Assembly: GCF_937958065.1 (NCBI RefSeq) | Contig: NZ_CALFXI010000073.1 | Span: 1 to 64,000, forward strand | Direction of reading: 5' to 3' | Origin: an uncultured Steroidobacter sp. | GTDB taxonomy: Bacteria; Pseudomonadota; Gammaproteobacteria; Steroidobacterales; Steroidobacteraceae | Length of the DNA stretch: 64,000 nucleotides | Part shown: piece after piece, positions 1 through 8,893 of the stretch | How positions within the stretch are numbered: the first letter of the stretch is position 1 | Layout of the letters: the number at the start of each line of letters is the position of its first letter | The notes under the pieces: generated by a model | The model's database searches: none | Told to the model about the DNA's origin: nothing | Seen by the model: only the letters and a program-made list of their open reading frames with translations | Made by a program: the position numbers and the translations under genes

Positions 1-2231
1 GCGCCGGCGGCTCTGCTGATCGACTCGTTCATCAGCGTGCCGCCCAGGTCATTCGCTCCCGACAGCAAACAACGCTGTGCCCACTCCGGGCCGAGCTTCA
101 CCCACGACACTTGAACGTTCCGAATACGCGAGCCGAGGACCAGGCGCGATATCGCGTGCATGAGGATCGTCTCTCGCAACGTTGGCCCGCGACGTGCCCT
201 GCCCTTCAGGTACATCGGCGCTTCCATGTGCACGAACGGCAGCGGCACGAACTCGGTGAAGCCGCCCGTTTCGTCCTGCAACTCGCTGACTCGCCGCAGA
301 TGCCGGGCCCAGTGCAGATAACTCTCGATGTGACCGAACATGATGGTCGCGGTGCTGCGGAGACCGAGCCGATGCGCCGTGCGCATCACCTGTATCCAGC
401 TGTCGGTGTCGGGTTTGTCAGGCGCAATCACCCGACGAACTTCATCGTCCAGAATCTCCGCCGCCGTGCCGGGCAGTGAGCCCAATCCGGCGCTGCGCAG
501 TTCCGAAAGAAATTCGCCCACAGAGATACCGAGCGTGCTCGCACCGTGAGTGATCTCTAGTGGCGAGAACGCATGCACGTGCATGTCGGGCCGCACCCGC
601 TTCACAGTGCGACAGATTTCCAGGTACGTGTTGCCATCGAAGCTCGGATGAATGCCGCCCTGCATGCAGACTTCGGTAGCGCCTCGCTGCCACGCTTCAT
701 CCACTCGCCTGCCGATCTCTTCCAAGTCCATGACATATGCCGGCCCGCGCAGCGCCGCGTGTGAGCGGCCTTTCGAAAAGGCGCAGAAGGTGCATCGATA
801 AGCACAGATGTTGGTGTAGTTGATATTTCGATTGACGACATAGGTGACATCGTCGCCCGCTTGCTCGCGACGCAGCTCGTTCGCGGTCGACTGCACATGG
901 AGAAAATCTGCACCACGTGCAGTAAACAGCTCAGCAATCGCAGACTCACTCACGTTGGCGCCGCCCGCCAATGCGTTCACCGTCGCTCCGATCGAACTCG
1001 CACGCACCGGCATCGGTGAACCTGTCAGCTCCCTCAGCTCCTCTTCGCTCGGCGCATCTGAGCCGCCGGGCGACCACGCACCAATGCGCGCGAGACCGCC
1101 GCCATCGCTCCAACGCAACACCTGCGGATGCAATGCCGGATCGATCCACTCCGCGCGTCGCTCGATGTACTGCGGATAGACAGTGAGCCGCTCGACCAGC
1201 GTCGCACCTCGGCGCGCCAGACTTTCGGCCAGGCGATCCACGTGCGGCCACGGCGCTTCGGGATTCACATGATCCGGCGTGACCGGCGAAATGCCGCCGC
1301 AATCGTTGATGCCTGCGTCGATCAGCTGCGTGAAATCGCCGACGAACAGATTCGGCGGGACCTGGATGCTCATCCTCGGCCCGTACAGCAGACGAGCCAC
1401 GGCCACCGTCCACGCCAGCTCATCCATCGACGGCTCCGGCGTGTTCGCCATCAACGTGCCCGGCTTGGCGCGGAAGTTCTGGATGATGATTTCCTGTAAG
1501 TGGCCGAACTCATCCTGCAGCTCGCGCAACGCCATCAGCGCCTCGATACGCTCGTGACGCGTTTCACCGATGCCAATCAGAATGCCGCTGGTCATCGGCA
1601 CCTTCGCGACGCCCGCCGCTCGCAGGCTCGCCAATCGTCGCTCTGGGAGTTTGTCCGGCGAGCCAAAGTGCGGCCCGCCTCGTTGCGACAATCGAGTCGA
1701 CGCCGACTCAAGCATCAATCCCATCGACGGGGCCACTGGGCGCAGCGCCCGGAACTCCGCCTCATCCATCACGCCCGGATTCAGATGCGGCAGCAGACCG
1801 GTCTGCGCTCTAACGCGACCGGCCACTTCGCCAAGATACGACAGCGTCGATTCGTGCCCGAGCTCAGCGAGCGCTCGCCGCGCGTGCGAGTATCGCGTCT
1901 CGGGCCGATCGCCGAGAGTAAACAACGCTTCCTTGCAGCCCGCAGTGGCGCCAGCTCTGGCGATCGCGACGGCCTCTTCAATATGCAAATACGCCCGCTC
2001 CAAGGACCGTGGCGTGGTGGCGAACGTGCAGTAGTGGCACACGTCGCGGCACAAGCGCGTCAGCGGAATGAAGACCTTTCGCGAATAAGTGACGAGCGAG
2101 CCGAAACCTGCGTCTCGCCGCTCGGCCGCTGCAGGCGCCAGCAAACGCCAATCGACATGGAGCAGGGACAGTGCCTGCTCCGCCGTCGCTCGCTCGCCGA
2201 TTGTCGCGAGCACACGAGCCACGGAAGTCAC
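1..2231 (-). CDS. fbiC: Bifunctional FO synthase (fused CofG-CofH, FbiC type), C-terminus beyond window
   Basis: This enzyme makes FO, the 5-deazaflavin chromophore of coenzyme F420, from tyrosine and 5-amino-6-ribitylamino-uracil using two radical-SAM domains. The open frame runs from a GTG at 2231 to the window edge (743 codons, no stop). Two radical-SAM CxxxCxxC motifs are visible: CRDVCHYC (C61, C65, C68) for the CofG half and CAYRCTFC (C476, C480, C483) for the CofH half. The order CofG then CofH in one chain matches actinobacterial FbiC (about 850 residues), so roughly 100 residues are missing here. The GTG overlaps the cofC stop by 4 bp (GTGA), with an AGGA ribosome-binding site 8 nt upstream, which suggests translational coupling. 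Family assignment is firm. Activity is inferred. Confidence 0.93.
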   Translation of the reverse strand, partial: MTSVARVLATIGERATAEQALSLLHVDWRLLAPAAAERRDAGFGSLVTYSRKVFIPLTRLCRDVCHYCTFATTPRSLERAYLHIEEAVAIARAGATAGCKEALFTLGDRPETRYSHARRALAELGHESTLSYLGEVAGRVRAQTGLLPHLNPGVMDEAEFRALRPVAPSMGLMLESASTRLSQRGGPHFGSPDKLPERRLASLRAAGVAKVPMTSGILIGIGETRHERIEALMALRELQDEFGHLQEIIIQNFRAKPGTLMANTPEPSMDELAWTVAVARLLYGPRMSIQVPPNLFVGDFTQLIDAGINDCGGISPVTPDHVNPEAPWPHVDRLAESLARRGATLVERLTVYPQYIERRAEWIDPALHPQVLRWSDGGGLARIGAWSPGGSDAPSEEELRELTGSPMPVRASSIGATVNALAGGANVSESAIAELFTARGADFLHVQSTANELRREQAGDDVTYVVNRNINYTNICAYRCTFCAFSKGRSHAALRGPAYVMDLEEIGRRVDEAWQRGATEVCMQGGIHPSFDGNTYLEICRTVKRVRPDMHVHAFSPLEITHGASTLGISVGEFLSELRSAGLGSLPGTAAEILDDEVRRVIAPDKPDTDSWIQVMRTAHRLGLRSTATIMFGHIESYLHWARHLRRVSELQDETGGFTEFVPLPFVHMEAPMYLKGRARRGPTLRETILMHAISRLVLGSRIRNVQVSWVKLGPEWAQRCLLSGANDLGGTLMNESISRAAG

Positions 2232-2833
2232 GAGAGCAATCCTACTTGCGCGACTTCCTCATGCCCCATTGCTTCCAGATCCTGCGGATCATCGACATCG
2301 AAGCCCAGTCCCAACGTCCTCACCACGCGAGGCACGATGCCCCCGGCACGAGCCGCATTGCAATGACGTTTGAAACTGTGCTCGCCGAACAGCGGCTCGA
2401 TGACGCCGGGCGTGCGACACCACAGCGCATTGGTGCCGCTGTCGTGACGATCGGGCGCGATCACGATCTGATCGCTGGCACGCGACAGCATCTCGATATC
2501 GTCCGGCCGCAGAAAAGGCAGATCGCCATTGATCAGCAGTAACGCACCCGCCGGCCGATGGATGGCAATTGCCTGCTGATACGCGGCCCTCGTCCCGAGA
2601 TCGACGTAGAGATCGATTGCCGAAGCGCCCAACCGCTGCGCGAAGCGCGCTACTTCATCGCTCGCCGTCGCCACCGCCACACTCGCGATTGAGTCCGTCC
2701 GCAGCAGGGTCTTCAGCACATGCTCGGCCATGCGGAAGTACAGCTCGCGCCGCGACTTCGCGGTCAAGCTGGCTGACAGCCGCGCCTTGGCCCGATCCGG
2801 ATGTTTCAGCGCCACGATCGCCGTGGTCGCCAC
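2228..2833 (-). CDS. cofC: CofC-like F420 guanylyltransferase
   Basis: CofC transfers GMP onto a 3-carbon phosphoacid (2-phospho-L-lactate in archaea, phosphoenolpyruvate or 3-phosphoglycerate in various bacteria) before it is joined to FO. The protein has a MobA-like nucleotidyltransferase fold, starting ATTAIVALKHPDRAKARL (the conserved N-terminal K...AKxRL) and containing NGDLPFLRPDDIE, the family's GDLP metal/nucleotide motif. A GTG at 2833 gives 201 residues, the usual size. It has no clear ribosome-binding site, and a TTG at 2848 overlapping the npdG stop is the alternative. The frame stays open further upstream but overlaps npdG, so those starts were discarded. It lies 11 bp after npdG and overlaps fbiC by 4 bp. 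Which phosphoacid it uses cannot be read from the sequence. Confidence 0.88.
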   Translation of the reverse strand: MATTAIVALKHPDRAKARLSASLTAKSRRELYFRMAEHVLKTLLRTDSIASVAVATASDEVARFAQRLGASAIDLYVDLGTRAAYQQAIAIHRPAGALLLINGDLPFLRPDDIEMLSRASDQIVIAPDRHDSGTNALWCRTPGVIEPLFGEHSFKRHCNAARAGGIVPRVVRTLGLGFDVDDPQDLEAMGHEEVAQVGLLS

Positions 2834-2844
2834 TCGACAACGCG

Positions 2845-3525
2845 TCAATGTGCACCCGGTATGCCTGTGATCCGGATGCCCGCGCTCGGGACCTTGTAAC
2901 GGCGGTTGATAGCAATCAGCAGAGACGTGAGTCCTTCCGTCACCAGCGAGTTCTTCAGCGGCCCGCAACGCCAGCCCTGCAGCCCTGCCGCCTCGGCCAA
3001 CTCCACCGCCACCTGTGCTGCTCGATCGTCATCGGCGCAGATCAACACGTCGCAGTCGATCGCATGATCCAGATCAGCAAGGTGATGCGCGGATACGTTT
3101 TGAAACGCCGACACGACGGCCACTTCCGATCCCAACGCAACCTGCAGCCGTAACACCGCGGAGCCGCCGGGCAATTGCGCGATCTCGACCCGGGGCGGCA
3201 CGAGCGGCACCGTCACATCGATGAGCACCTTGCCCACGAGTGCGCTGCGCACATGCAGAGCGGTGTCGAGCTGAGCCGCGAATGGGACCGCAAGTACAAC
3301 CACATCGGCCTGCCCGGCGGCGTCGAGATTGAGCGCTCCGCCGATGCGAGCGGACGCACTCAGCTTTTCACGCAGTGTCGCGGCCGTCGCCTCTGCGCGA
3401 GCCGCATCTCTGCCGCCGATGATGACGTGATAGCCCGCATGCGCCCAACGCAGCGCAAGCCCTCTACCCTCGCGGCCAGTCCCACCGAGGACTGCGATGG
3501 TTTTGATTCGTCTCGACGAGTGCAC
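2845..3525 (-). CDS. npdG: F420:NADPH oxidoreductase (NpdG/Fno family)
   Basis: This enzyme regenerates reduced F420 with NADPH so that F420-dependent enzymes can turn over. The 226-residue protein opens with a Rossmann dinucleotide-binding loop GGTGREGRG (about residues 14-22) followed by a basic IGGRD segment that usually reads the NADP 2'-phosphate. It keeps the DVTVPLVPP stretch and the AFQNVSA motif typical of the family, and its C-terminus matches the short Fno form. The GTG start at 3525 lies 3 bp after the stop of the LLM oxidoreductase gene. In Rhodococcus picrate degraders, npdG sits with F420-dependent hydride transferases, and the same pairing is seen here. That the pair works together is inferred. 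Confidence 0.9.
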   Translation of the reverse strand: MHSSRRIKTIAVLGGTGREGRGLALRWAHAGYHVIIGGRDAARAEATAATLREKLSASARIGGALNLDAAGQADVVVLAVPFAAQLDTALHVRSALVGKVLIDVTVPLVPPRVEIAQLPGGSAVLRLQVALGSEVAVVSAFQNVSAHHLADLDHAIDCDVLICADDDRAAQVAVELAEAAGLQGWRCGPLKNSLVTEGLTSLLIAINRRYKVPSAGIRITGIPGAH

Positions 3526-3528
3526 GAT

Positions 3529-4527
3529 TTATTTCCGTCGAAAGTGCGGCAGGATCTGCGTGCCGACGAGATGCATAGCGCGGGCTGGATCAGGACCCGT
3601 GGGCGTGCCGAACGACACATGATCGGCGCCCGCTGCGATCAGCTCTTCGACCTGCTCGATGACATCACGCGGCGTGCCAGTCAGTGTGAATGCTTTGATG
3701 GCCTTCTGCGGCACCAGCGACTTGGCGCGCACGAGATCGCCGCTCATGTAAGCCCGATATGACGCGTCGATGGCTTCTGGATCGAGGCCCGCTTCGGTGG
3801 TCATCGGCGCGAGGAAGGGTTGGATCAGCGCCAGCATGCCGCGGATACAATCCTCCGCACTCGCACGGTCTTCGGCGATAGAGGACAACGGGCCGACGAT
3901 GAGCTGCACGCTGGATGGATCGCGCCCCGCTTCGCTCGTTCCCGCAAGCATCTCGGTGCGCAGCTTCGCCAGATAAGCGCCGCTGCCGATGCAATCCGCC
4001 TTGATGCCCGATGCAACTCCACCGGCCATGCGCGCCATCTGCGGCCCCCACGTGCCGATGAAAATTGGAATCCGCCTCGGTGTCGGAAACTGAAACTTCA
4101 GTTCGGCGGTCGCCCGAAAGAACTCGCCCTCGAAGGGCTGGGTCTTGGCCTGCAGCACATGCTCCATCAGCAGGTAAGCTTCCTTCAACGAGCGCACCGG
4201 CTTGACCGGCTTGCCGACACCGAGCATCTGATTGAAACCGCCGCGCCCGAGACCGCACACCATGCGCCCATTGCTGAGCTCATCGAGCGCGGCCAGATTC
4301 GCAGCGTGATAGACGGGGCTCGCCACCTGCGGAGTGACGATGAACGGCCCCAGCTTCACGCGCTGGGTATGCATCGCCATCAAGGTGAGAATGGGCCACG
4401 CCGGCCGCATGATGAGATCGTCCGAAACATGGATCTCATCGAACCCATACTGCTCGGCCTGCTGGGCGATGGGAACGTACTCCCGCATCGGCAGTGAGCC
4501 GGTGACCGTCATGCTGAACGTCGTCAT
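3529..4527 (-). CDS. LLM-class (luciferase-like) F420-dependent oxidoreductase
   Basis: A TIM-barrel enzyme of the bacterial-luciferase-like family, 332 residues from an ATG at 4527 that overlaps the receptor stop (ATGA). The motifs QYGFDEIHVSDDL near the N-terminus, LGPFIVTPQVASPVYHA, LDELSNGRMVCGLGRGG and FIGTWGPQMARMA are typical of the Mer/F420-binding branch rather than FMN-dependent monooxygenases. An adjacent npdG and F420 biosynthesis genes support F420 as the cofactor. Such enzymes move hydride to or from C=C, C=N or alcohol groups. The substrate is unknown and may be what the neighbouring TonB receptor and MFS transporter import. A ribosome-binding site GGA lies just upstream of the ATG. 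An upstream extension to 4557 would overlap the receptor gene and has no support. Confidence 0.82.
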   Translation of the reverse strand: MTTFSMTVTGSLPMREYVPIAQQAEQYGFDEIHVSDDLIMRPAWPILTLMAMHTQRVKLGPFIVTPQVASPVYHAANLAALDELSNGRMVCGLGRGGFNQMLGVGKPVKPVRSLKEAYLLMEHVLQAKTQPFEGEFFRATAELKFQFPTPRRIPIFIGTWGPQMARMAGGVASGIKADCIGSGAYLAKLRTEMLAGTSEAGRDPSSVQLIVGPLSSIAEDRASAEDCIRGMLALIQPFLAPMTTEAGLDPEAIDASYRAYMSGDLVRAKSLVPQKAIKAFTLTGTPRDVIEQVEELIAAGADHVSFGTPTGPDPARAMHLVGTQILPHFRRK

Positions 4528-6932
4528 CAGAATCCGTACCGCAAGCTGAGATACCACTCACGTGGCCGAGACACCGCCGCCTGGAAGAACCCGGTGCCGG
4601 GATTGGCGAGACCGTTGACCATGAACGCCTCGTCGGTGAGATTCGTCCCGCCGAGCGTGACCTGCCACTGCTCGCCGGCCGTTCTATAAGTGAGGGCCGC
4701 GTTCAGCACGCCGTACGCATCCTGTTCGAGCACCGGGCTGTTCGTGAACTCCTTGAACTGCTTGCTGCGATAACTGTAGTCAGCGCGCAGCGAAAGGCGT
4801 CCCGCGACGTTGTCCATGAAGGTCAGCGTGCCGCCGGCGTTGGCCGTCCATTTCGGCGTGTTCGGCAGCTCGGCGGATTCGATGCCCGGATAGTTCGCCA
4901 GGGCCAACGGCGAGAAATACGTGTACTCCGCGTCGACGTAGCCTAGCGAGGCGTCGACTCGCAACCAGTCGGTCGCCGCGAACGAGCCTTCCATTTCGAT
5001 GCCCCGGATCCGCGCCGAAGCGGCGTTGGACAAGACCGGCACGAAATTCCCGATCGGTCCGGCGCCATCCGGGTCGATGTTGTAGGTGACTTGAATGTCG
5101 TCGTAGTCGGTATGGAAGCCCGCGAGGTTCAAACGCAGCCGACGTTGCAGCCACTCGCTCTTCAGGCCCACTTCATAGGTGACCGCGGTCTCGGGCCCCG
5201 CATAGGAAACGATGTCGTCCGGATCAGTGCCCGGGCCCGGCAACACCGGCGGGAAGTAACGCATCGTGAAGCCGCCACCCTTGAATCCCTTTGCATAAGA
5301 AACATACGCCATCGCATCATTGGCAAAGACGTAGTTGAGTGACGCCATCGGCGTCGTCGAGTCGCTGGTGCGCTCGTACCAGCCTGCGGGAAACAGCGGC
5401 GTGCCGGGCGCGCCGAATGCGCCTTCGACGGGATTCACAAATCCGGGAATGCGCGCGGACGAGCCACCGTCGTAGCCCTGCAATACCTGCAGACCAGGAT
5501 TGAACTCACGCACTTCATGCGTGTAGCGCAAGCCTCCGGTCAGCGACAGTTGCTCGGTGAGCTCGTAGGTGACCTGGCCGAACGCCGCGTAACTGTCATT
5601 CTCGATGGCACCGCCGGAAACAAACTGGACGATGGTGATATCCACCGGAAAGCGCTGCTCGCCTTCTTCGTGCAGATAATAGGCCCCCGCGACGAAGTGC
5701 AGCCGGTCATCGAGGGCGTCGCCCGTGAGCTGTAGTTCCTGGCTGAGCTGCTTGGTGCCGATCCGCTGACCGATGGTGTCGGTGTAGTACGCCGAGCCGG
5801 TCAACTCCTGCAGGATATCGACGCTCACGCGGCGATACGCCGAGATCGAACGCACGTCGAAGGCATCCAGCGACCAGTCCAGTGTCAGCGACGTGCCCCA
5901 GATGTTGGCCTCGGAGTAATTCGCGGCGTCGTTGTTGTTGGTCGTCTCGCGGGGCAACAACGAGCGCTCGTACTGACTGTTGTAACAGAGCGGATTGTCG
6001 AAGCGAGCCGCGCCGGCGCCCGGCAGGCACACGCCGCCCGGCACACCTGCGTTGTACAACGATGAAAAGCCGCCGTTCTCGTCGGCCTTCAGCACGATCG
6101 CGCCGGCCGCCTCTTCATCGATGCGCGAGCCGTCGATCGCCACCGTGGCGAGCAGATTGTCAGTCAGATCGATTTCGGCGACCAGCCGGCCGGACAGCTG
6201 ATCCTTGTTTCCCTGGCGCTTGCCGGTGTCCTCGCCCGTAATGGGCGACACGCGTTTGACGTGACCGTCACGGCTTTGATAACTGCCGGTGAAGCGCAGT
6301 CTCAGCGTGTCGCTGATCGGCGCCGACAGGCCGGTTTTCACATCGAATCGATCGAACGCGCCGGCGATCACTTCGCTGTAGAACTCGGGCTCGGTGCTCG
6401 GACGCCGCGACACCAGCTGAATGGCACCGCCGAGCGTGTTCTTGCCGAACAATGTTCCCTGGGGACCCCGCAGCACTTCCAAACGCCCGATATCGACCGT
6501 GTCGAGCAGCGAACCGATCGACTTGCCCACATAGACGCCGTCGAGATAGATGCCGACGCCCGGCTCCACGGTCAGCACGTAGTCCGTCTGGCCGATGCCG
6601 CGAATCGCGATCTGCGTCGCCGCGCCACCGCCGGACTCGGTGGCAACGCTATCGAACTGCACGTTGGGCACGTAACCGGTGATATCCGCCGCCGATTGAA
6701 TATTCCGCTCCTGCAGAGCGCGCTCGCCGAAGGCACTCACTGCCAGCGGCGTCGTCTGCACGTTCTCCTCGCGCTTGCGAGCAGTGACCGTCAGCTCCTC
6801 CAGCACCCCATCCGAAACATCCTGCGCCCAGACCGAGCCGCCGCTGCCCATCGCCATCGGCATACAGCAGAGCGCCAACCATCCATGAACCGCGCCGCGG
6901 CCCACCGTAGCGAACATCATCATTGACTCCAT
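4527..6932 (-). CDS. TonB-dependent outer-membrane receptor
   Basis: A 22-strand outer-membrane gated channel of about 801 residues that uses TonB energy to import a large or scarce ligand. A signal peptide (hydrophobic WLALCCMPMAMG, cleavage near VWAQ/D) is followed by EELTVTARKREEN, a plug domain with IAIRGIGQ and VEVLRGPQGTLFGKN-type motifs (here LEVLRGPQGTLFGKNTLGG), and a barrel ending LSLRYGF with a C-terminal Phe. This style is typical of the large receptor families in sphingomonads and Steroidobacter-like bacteria. Starts at 6932, 6923 and 6920 are all possible. A GGAG at 6930-6927 favours 6920. It is the first gene of the F420 run, and its stop overlaps the next start. The ligand cannot be inferred from sequence. 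Confidence 0.93.
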   Translation of the reverse strand: MESMMMFATVGRGAVHGWLALCCMPMAMGSGGSVWAQDVSDGVLEELTVTARKREENVQTTPLAVSAFGERALQERNIQSAADITGYVPNVQFDSVATESGGGAATQIAIRGIGQTDYVLTVEPGVGIYLDGVYVGKSIGSLLDTVDIGRLEVLRGPQGTLFGKNTLGGAIQLVSRRPSTEPEFYSEVIAGAFDRFDVKTGLSAPISDTLRLRFTGSYQSRDGHVKRVSPITGEDTGKRQGNKDQLSGRLVAEIDLTDNLLATVAIDGSRIDEEAAGAIVLKADENGGFSSLYNAGVPGGVCLPGAGAARFDNPLCYNSQYERSLLPRETTNNNDAANYSEANIWGTSLTLDWSLDAFDVRSISAYRRVSVDILQELTGSAYYTDTIGQRIGTKQLSQELQLTGDALDDRLHFVAGAYYLHEEGEQRFPVDITIVQFVSGGAIENDSYAAFGQVTYELTEQLSLTGGLRYTHEVREFNPGLQVLQGYDGGSSARIPGFVNPVEGAFGAPGTPLFPAGWYERTSDSTTPMASLNYVFANDAMAYVSYAKGFKGGGFTMRYFPPVLPGPGTDPDDIVSYAGPETAVTYEVGLKSEWLQRRLRLNLAGFHTDYDDIQVTYNIDPDGAGPIGNFVPVLSNAASARIRGIEMEGSFAATDWLRVDASLGYVDAEYTYFSPLALANYPGIESAELPNTPKWTANAGGTLTFMDNVAGRLSLRADYSYRSKQFKEFTNSPVLEQDAYGVLNAALTYRTAGEQWQVTLGGTNLTDEAFMVNGLANPGTGFFQAAVSRPREWYLSLRYGF

Positions 6933-7080
6933 CGTTGCTAATCGCGCCGGCACCACCGGCGAGCGCATCTTCCGTGCGGGCACCTCGCTGCTAAAGCCAG
7001 TTACGGCAACCCTATACGGTTTGTGCAAGCCACCCGGCCCATTGTGAGCCGCGACACAGTTGTCATTGCGCGCCGGAGTC

Positions 7081-7115
7081 CAGTTCCCGCAAGTTTGTTT
7101 GCAAGCGCGGGACTG
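7081..7115. promoter_or_regulatory. Interrupted inverted repeat between receptor and MFS genes
   Basis: In the 228-bp divergent gap, CAGT-T-CCCGC is matched by GCGGGACTG 16 nt later (9 paired positions with a one-base bulge), with a nested GCAA...TTGC in the loop. It lies 46 bp before the MFS start, so it could be an operator (the AraC gene downstream is the obvious candidate regulator) or a leader hairpin. No convincing -35/-10 pair was found around it. Confidence 0.35.
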
Positions 7116-7160
7116 ACGACGAATGCGACGCTCGCGCCGCATGTACTCTCGCCGGTCACC

Positions 7161-8399
7161 ATGGCGACCTCAGAGATCACGATGAGCCGCACCCCCAGCG
7201 CGACCGCAGCCGCGATCGGTGTGTACGCGGGCGGCTTGATATTGGGCATGACGCTGGTGAGCGTGCCCGCGAGCAGCGCGCTGCTCAAAGAACTGCACGG
7301 CTTCAGCGATGCACAGTACGGCGCGATCTATCTGCCGCAATTGCTGAGCGCCATCGTCGGCGGCCTGGCGGGCGGACTGCTGTCGAATGCGCTGGGCACC
7401 AAACGTCTGCTCATCCTCGCCCTCGCATGTTTGTTGCTGGCCCAGCTCGCTTTGGCCGCCAGCGCCGTCCTGCCGCCGCAGCATGCGCTGGCGGCGTTGA
7501 TGATCACGACCGGCTGCATCGGCCTGGGCATCGGCCTGGGGAGCGGACCGCTCAATGCGTATCCCGTGGTTCTATTTCCTGCCGTGAGCAACACCGCGCT
7601 GACGGCACTGCACACGATCGTCGGTGTCGGCATGATGCTCGCGCCGATTTATCTTTCGGCGTTCGCTCAGCAGGACCACTGGCTGATGGGCGTGCTGATG
7701 CTGTCAGCCGCGACACTCATCCTGACGCTGACCGCTATGCTCGCCGCGTTCCCAACGGTCGCAACAGGCGAGGCGACGGCCACCGTTCGTGCGAAGCGGC
7801 CCGAACGACACGCGCTGTTCTGGATCTGTGCGGTCGTCGCGGTGATCTATTCGGTCGCCGAGGGCATCTTCTCCAACTGGGCCATGTTGTTCATCCAGGA
7901 AGAGCGCGGCATGGACGCAGCGACCGCCTCGCTCGCGCTCACCTGTTTCTGGGGCGCATTGACGGCCGGCCGCCTGCTCGCGTCCTTCATCGTCATTCGT
8001 GTGCCGCCGCTCGCCTTCCTGCTCGCGTTGCCGCCAATGATGACGGCCGCGTTTTGTTTGTTGCCCATCACCGATGGCTCGGCCGGTTTGATCGGCGCGT
8101 TCGCGTTTGCGGGCGTCGCCTGTTCGGCTTATTTCCCGATGCTGGTCGCCTACGCGGCGAGCGCCTTCCCAGAGCGCGTCGCGTGGATTGCTTCGATGAT
8201 GATCACCGCGCAAATGGTCGGCATCGGCCTGGGCACGTATGCGATCGGTTTGATCAAGGGAACGGCGTCGATCACATCGCTTTACTACGCCGCGACTGCC
8301 CTGCCCGCGGCGACCCTGTTGCTCATTGCGGTGGGGCGCCACCTCGCTGCGCCCCGAGCGCGCGGCCTGATCCATGCTTCGAGTGCGAGATCCTCATGA
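7161..8399 (+). CDS. Major facilitator superfamily transporter
   Basis: An inner-membrane transporter of about 412 residues with roughly twelve hydrophobic segments, beginning with AAAIGVYAGGLILGMTLVSVP and ending near ATALPAATLLLIAVG. It contains GIGLGSGPLNAYPVVLFP and the central basic loop (VRAKRPERHA) that separates the two six-helix halves. It resembles the FucP/Bsc6-like branch, but no substrate motif is recognisable. Start 7161 was chosen as the first ATG outside the low-complexity leader. ATG 7182, preceded by AGAG, is equally plausible. The TGA overlaps the next ATG (ATGA), so the gene is coupled to the SnoaL-like gene. It diverges from the TonB receptor, fitting a two-membrane uptake or efflux route for one compound. 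Confidence 0.85.
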   Translation: MATSEITMSRTPSATAAAIGVYAGGLILGMTLVSVPASSALLKELHGFSDAQYGAIYLPQLLSAIVGGLAGGLLSNALGTKRLLILALACLLLAQLALAASAVLPPQHALAALMITTGCIGLGIGLGSGPLNAYPVVLFPAVSNTALTALHTIVGVGMMLAPIYLSAFAQQDHWLMGVLMLSAATLILTLTAMLAAFPTVATGEATATVRAKRPERHALFWICAVVAVIYSVAEGIFSNWAMLFIQEERGMDAATASLALTCFWGALTAGRLLASFIVIRVPPLAFLLALPPMMTAAFCLLPITDGSAGLIGAFAFAGVACSAYFPMLVAYAASAFPERVAWIASMMITAQMVGIGLGTYAIGLIKGTASITSLYYAATALPAATLLLIAVGRHLAAPRARGLIHASSARSS

Positions 8400-8827
8400 A
8401 CCAATCTGCCGATGACCTGTTCGATGCGCTCTCGAGCGCCTGGAATTCCCAGAACCTGGATGCGCTGTGCGCGCTGTTCACGCCCGACTGCACCTACATC
8501 GACCTGGCCTTTGGCGTGACCTCGCGCGGCCACGCTGGACTGCGCGAGTTCGCGCGTCACGTCTATTCGACGCTGCCGAACTTCTATGTGCAGTTTCCGG
8601 TGCGCTTCCGTTCCGGCGCGCAGGCGGCCTCGGAATGGATCATCACCGGCACCTGGAAAGGCGATTTCGAAGGCGCCGACTGTACCGGTCGGGCGACGCG
8701 CTTCACCGGCCTCGCGCGCTATGAGCTGGAGGGCGACAGGATCCGCCTGAACATCGATTGCTGGGATTTTCTCGCGCTGGCCAAAGTGCTGCGTCCTGGC
8801 GCAAGGGTTGCTTTCGACCCGGCGTGA
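8396..8827 (+). CDS. SnoaL-like / NTF2-fold small protein
   Basis: A 143-residue protein with the alpha-beta cone-fold pattern of SnoaL/NTF2: an N-terminal helix with WNSQNLDALCALFTPDCTYID, a middle GLREFARHVYSTLPNF, and terminal strands ending RIRLNIDCWDF. Members act as cyclases, isomerases or hydratases, or as non-catalytic ligand binders, and they recur in steroid, polyketide and aromatic catabolism. The start codon overlaps the MFS stop by 4 bp, indicating co-translation. A role on the same substrate as the F420-dependent oxidoreductase is inferred from position only. Confidence 0.8.
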   Translation: MNQSADDLFDALSSAWNSQNLDALCALFTPDCTYIDLAFGVTSRGHAGLREFARHVYSTLPNFYVQFPVRFRSGAQAASEWIITGTWKGDFEGADCTGRATRFTGLARYELEGDRIRLNIDCWDFLALAKVLRPGARVAFDPA

Positions 8828-8893
8828 GCCGATTCGCGGGCGGATTACGCTCTTATCGATTGGGCTTCATCCTGGACAGTGTGTACCGCGCTC

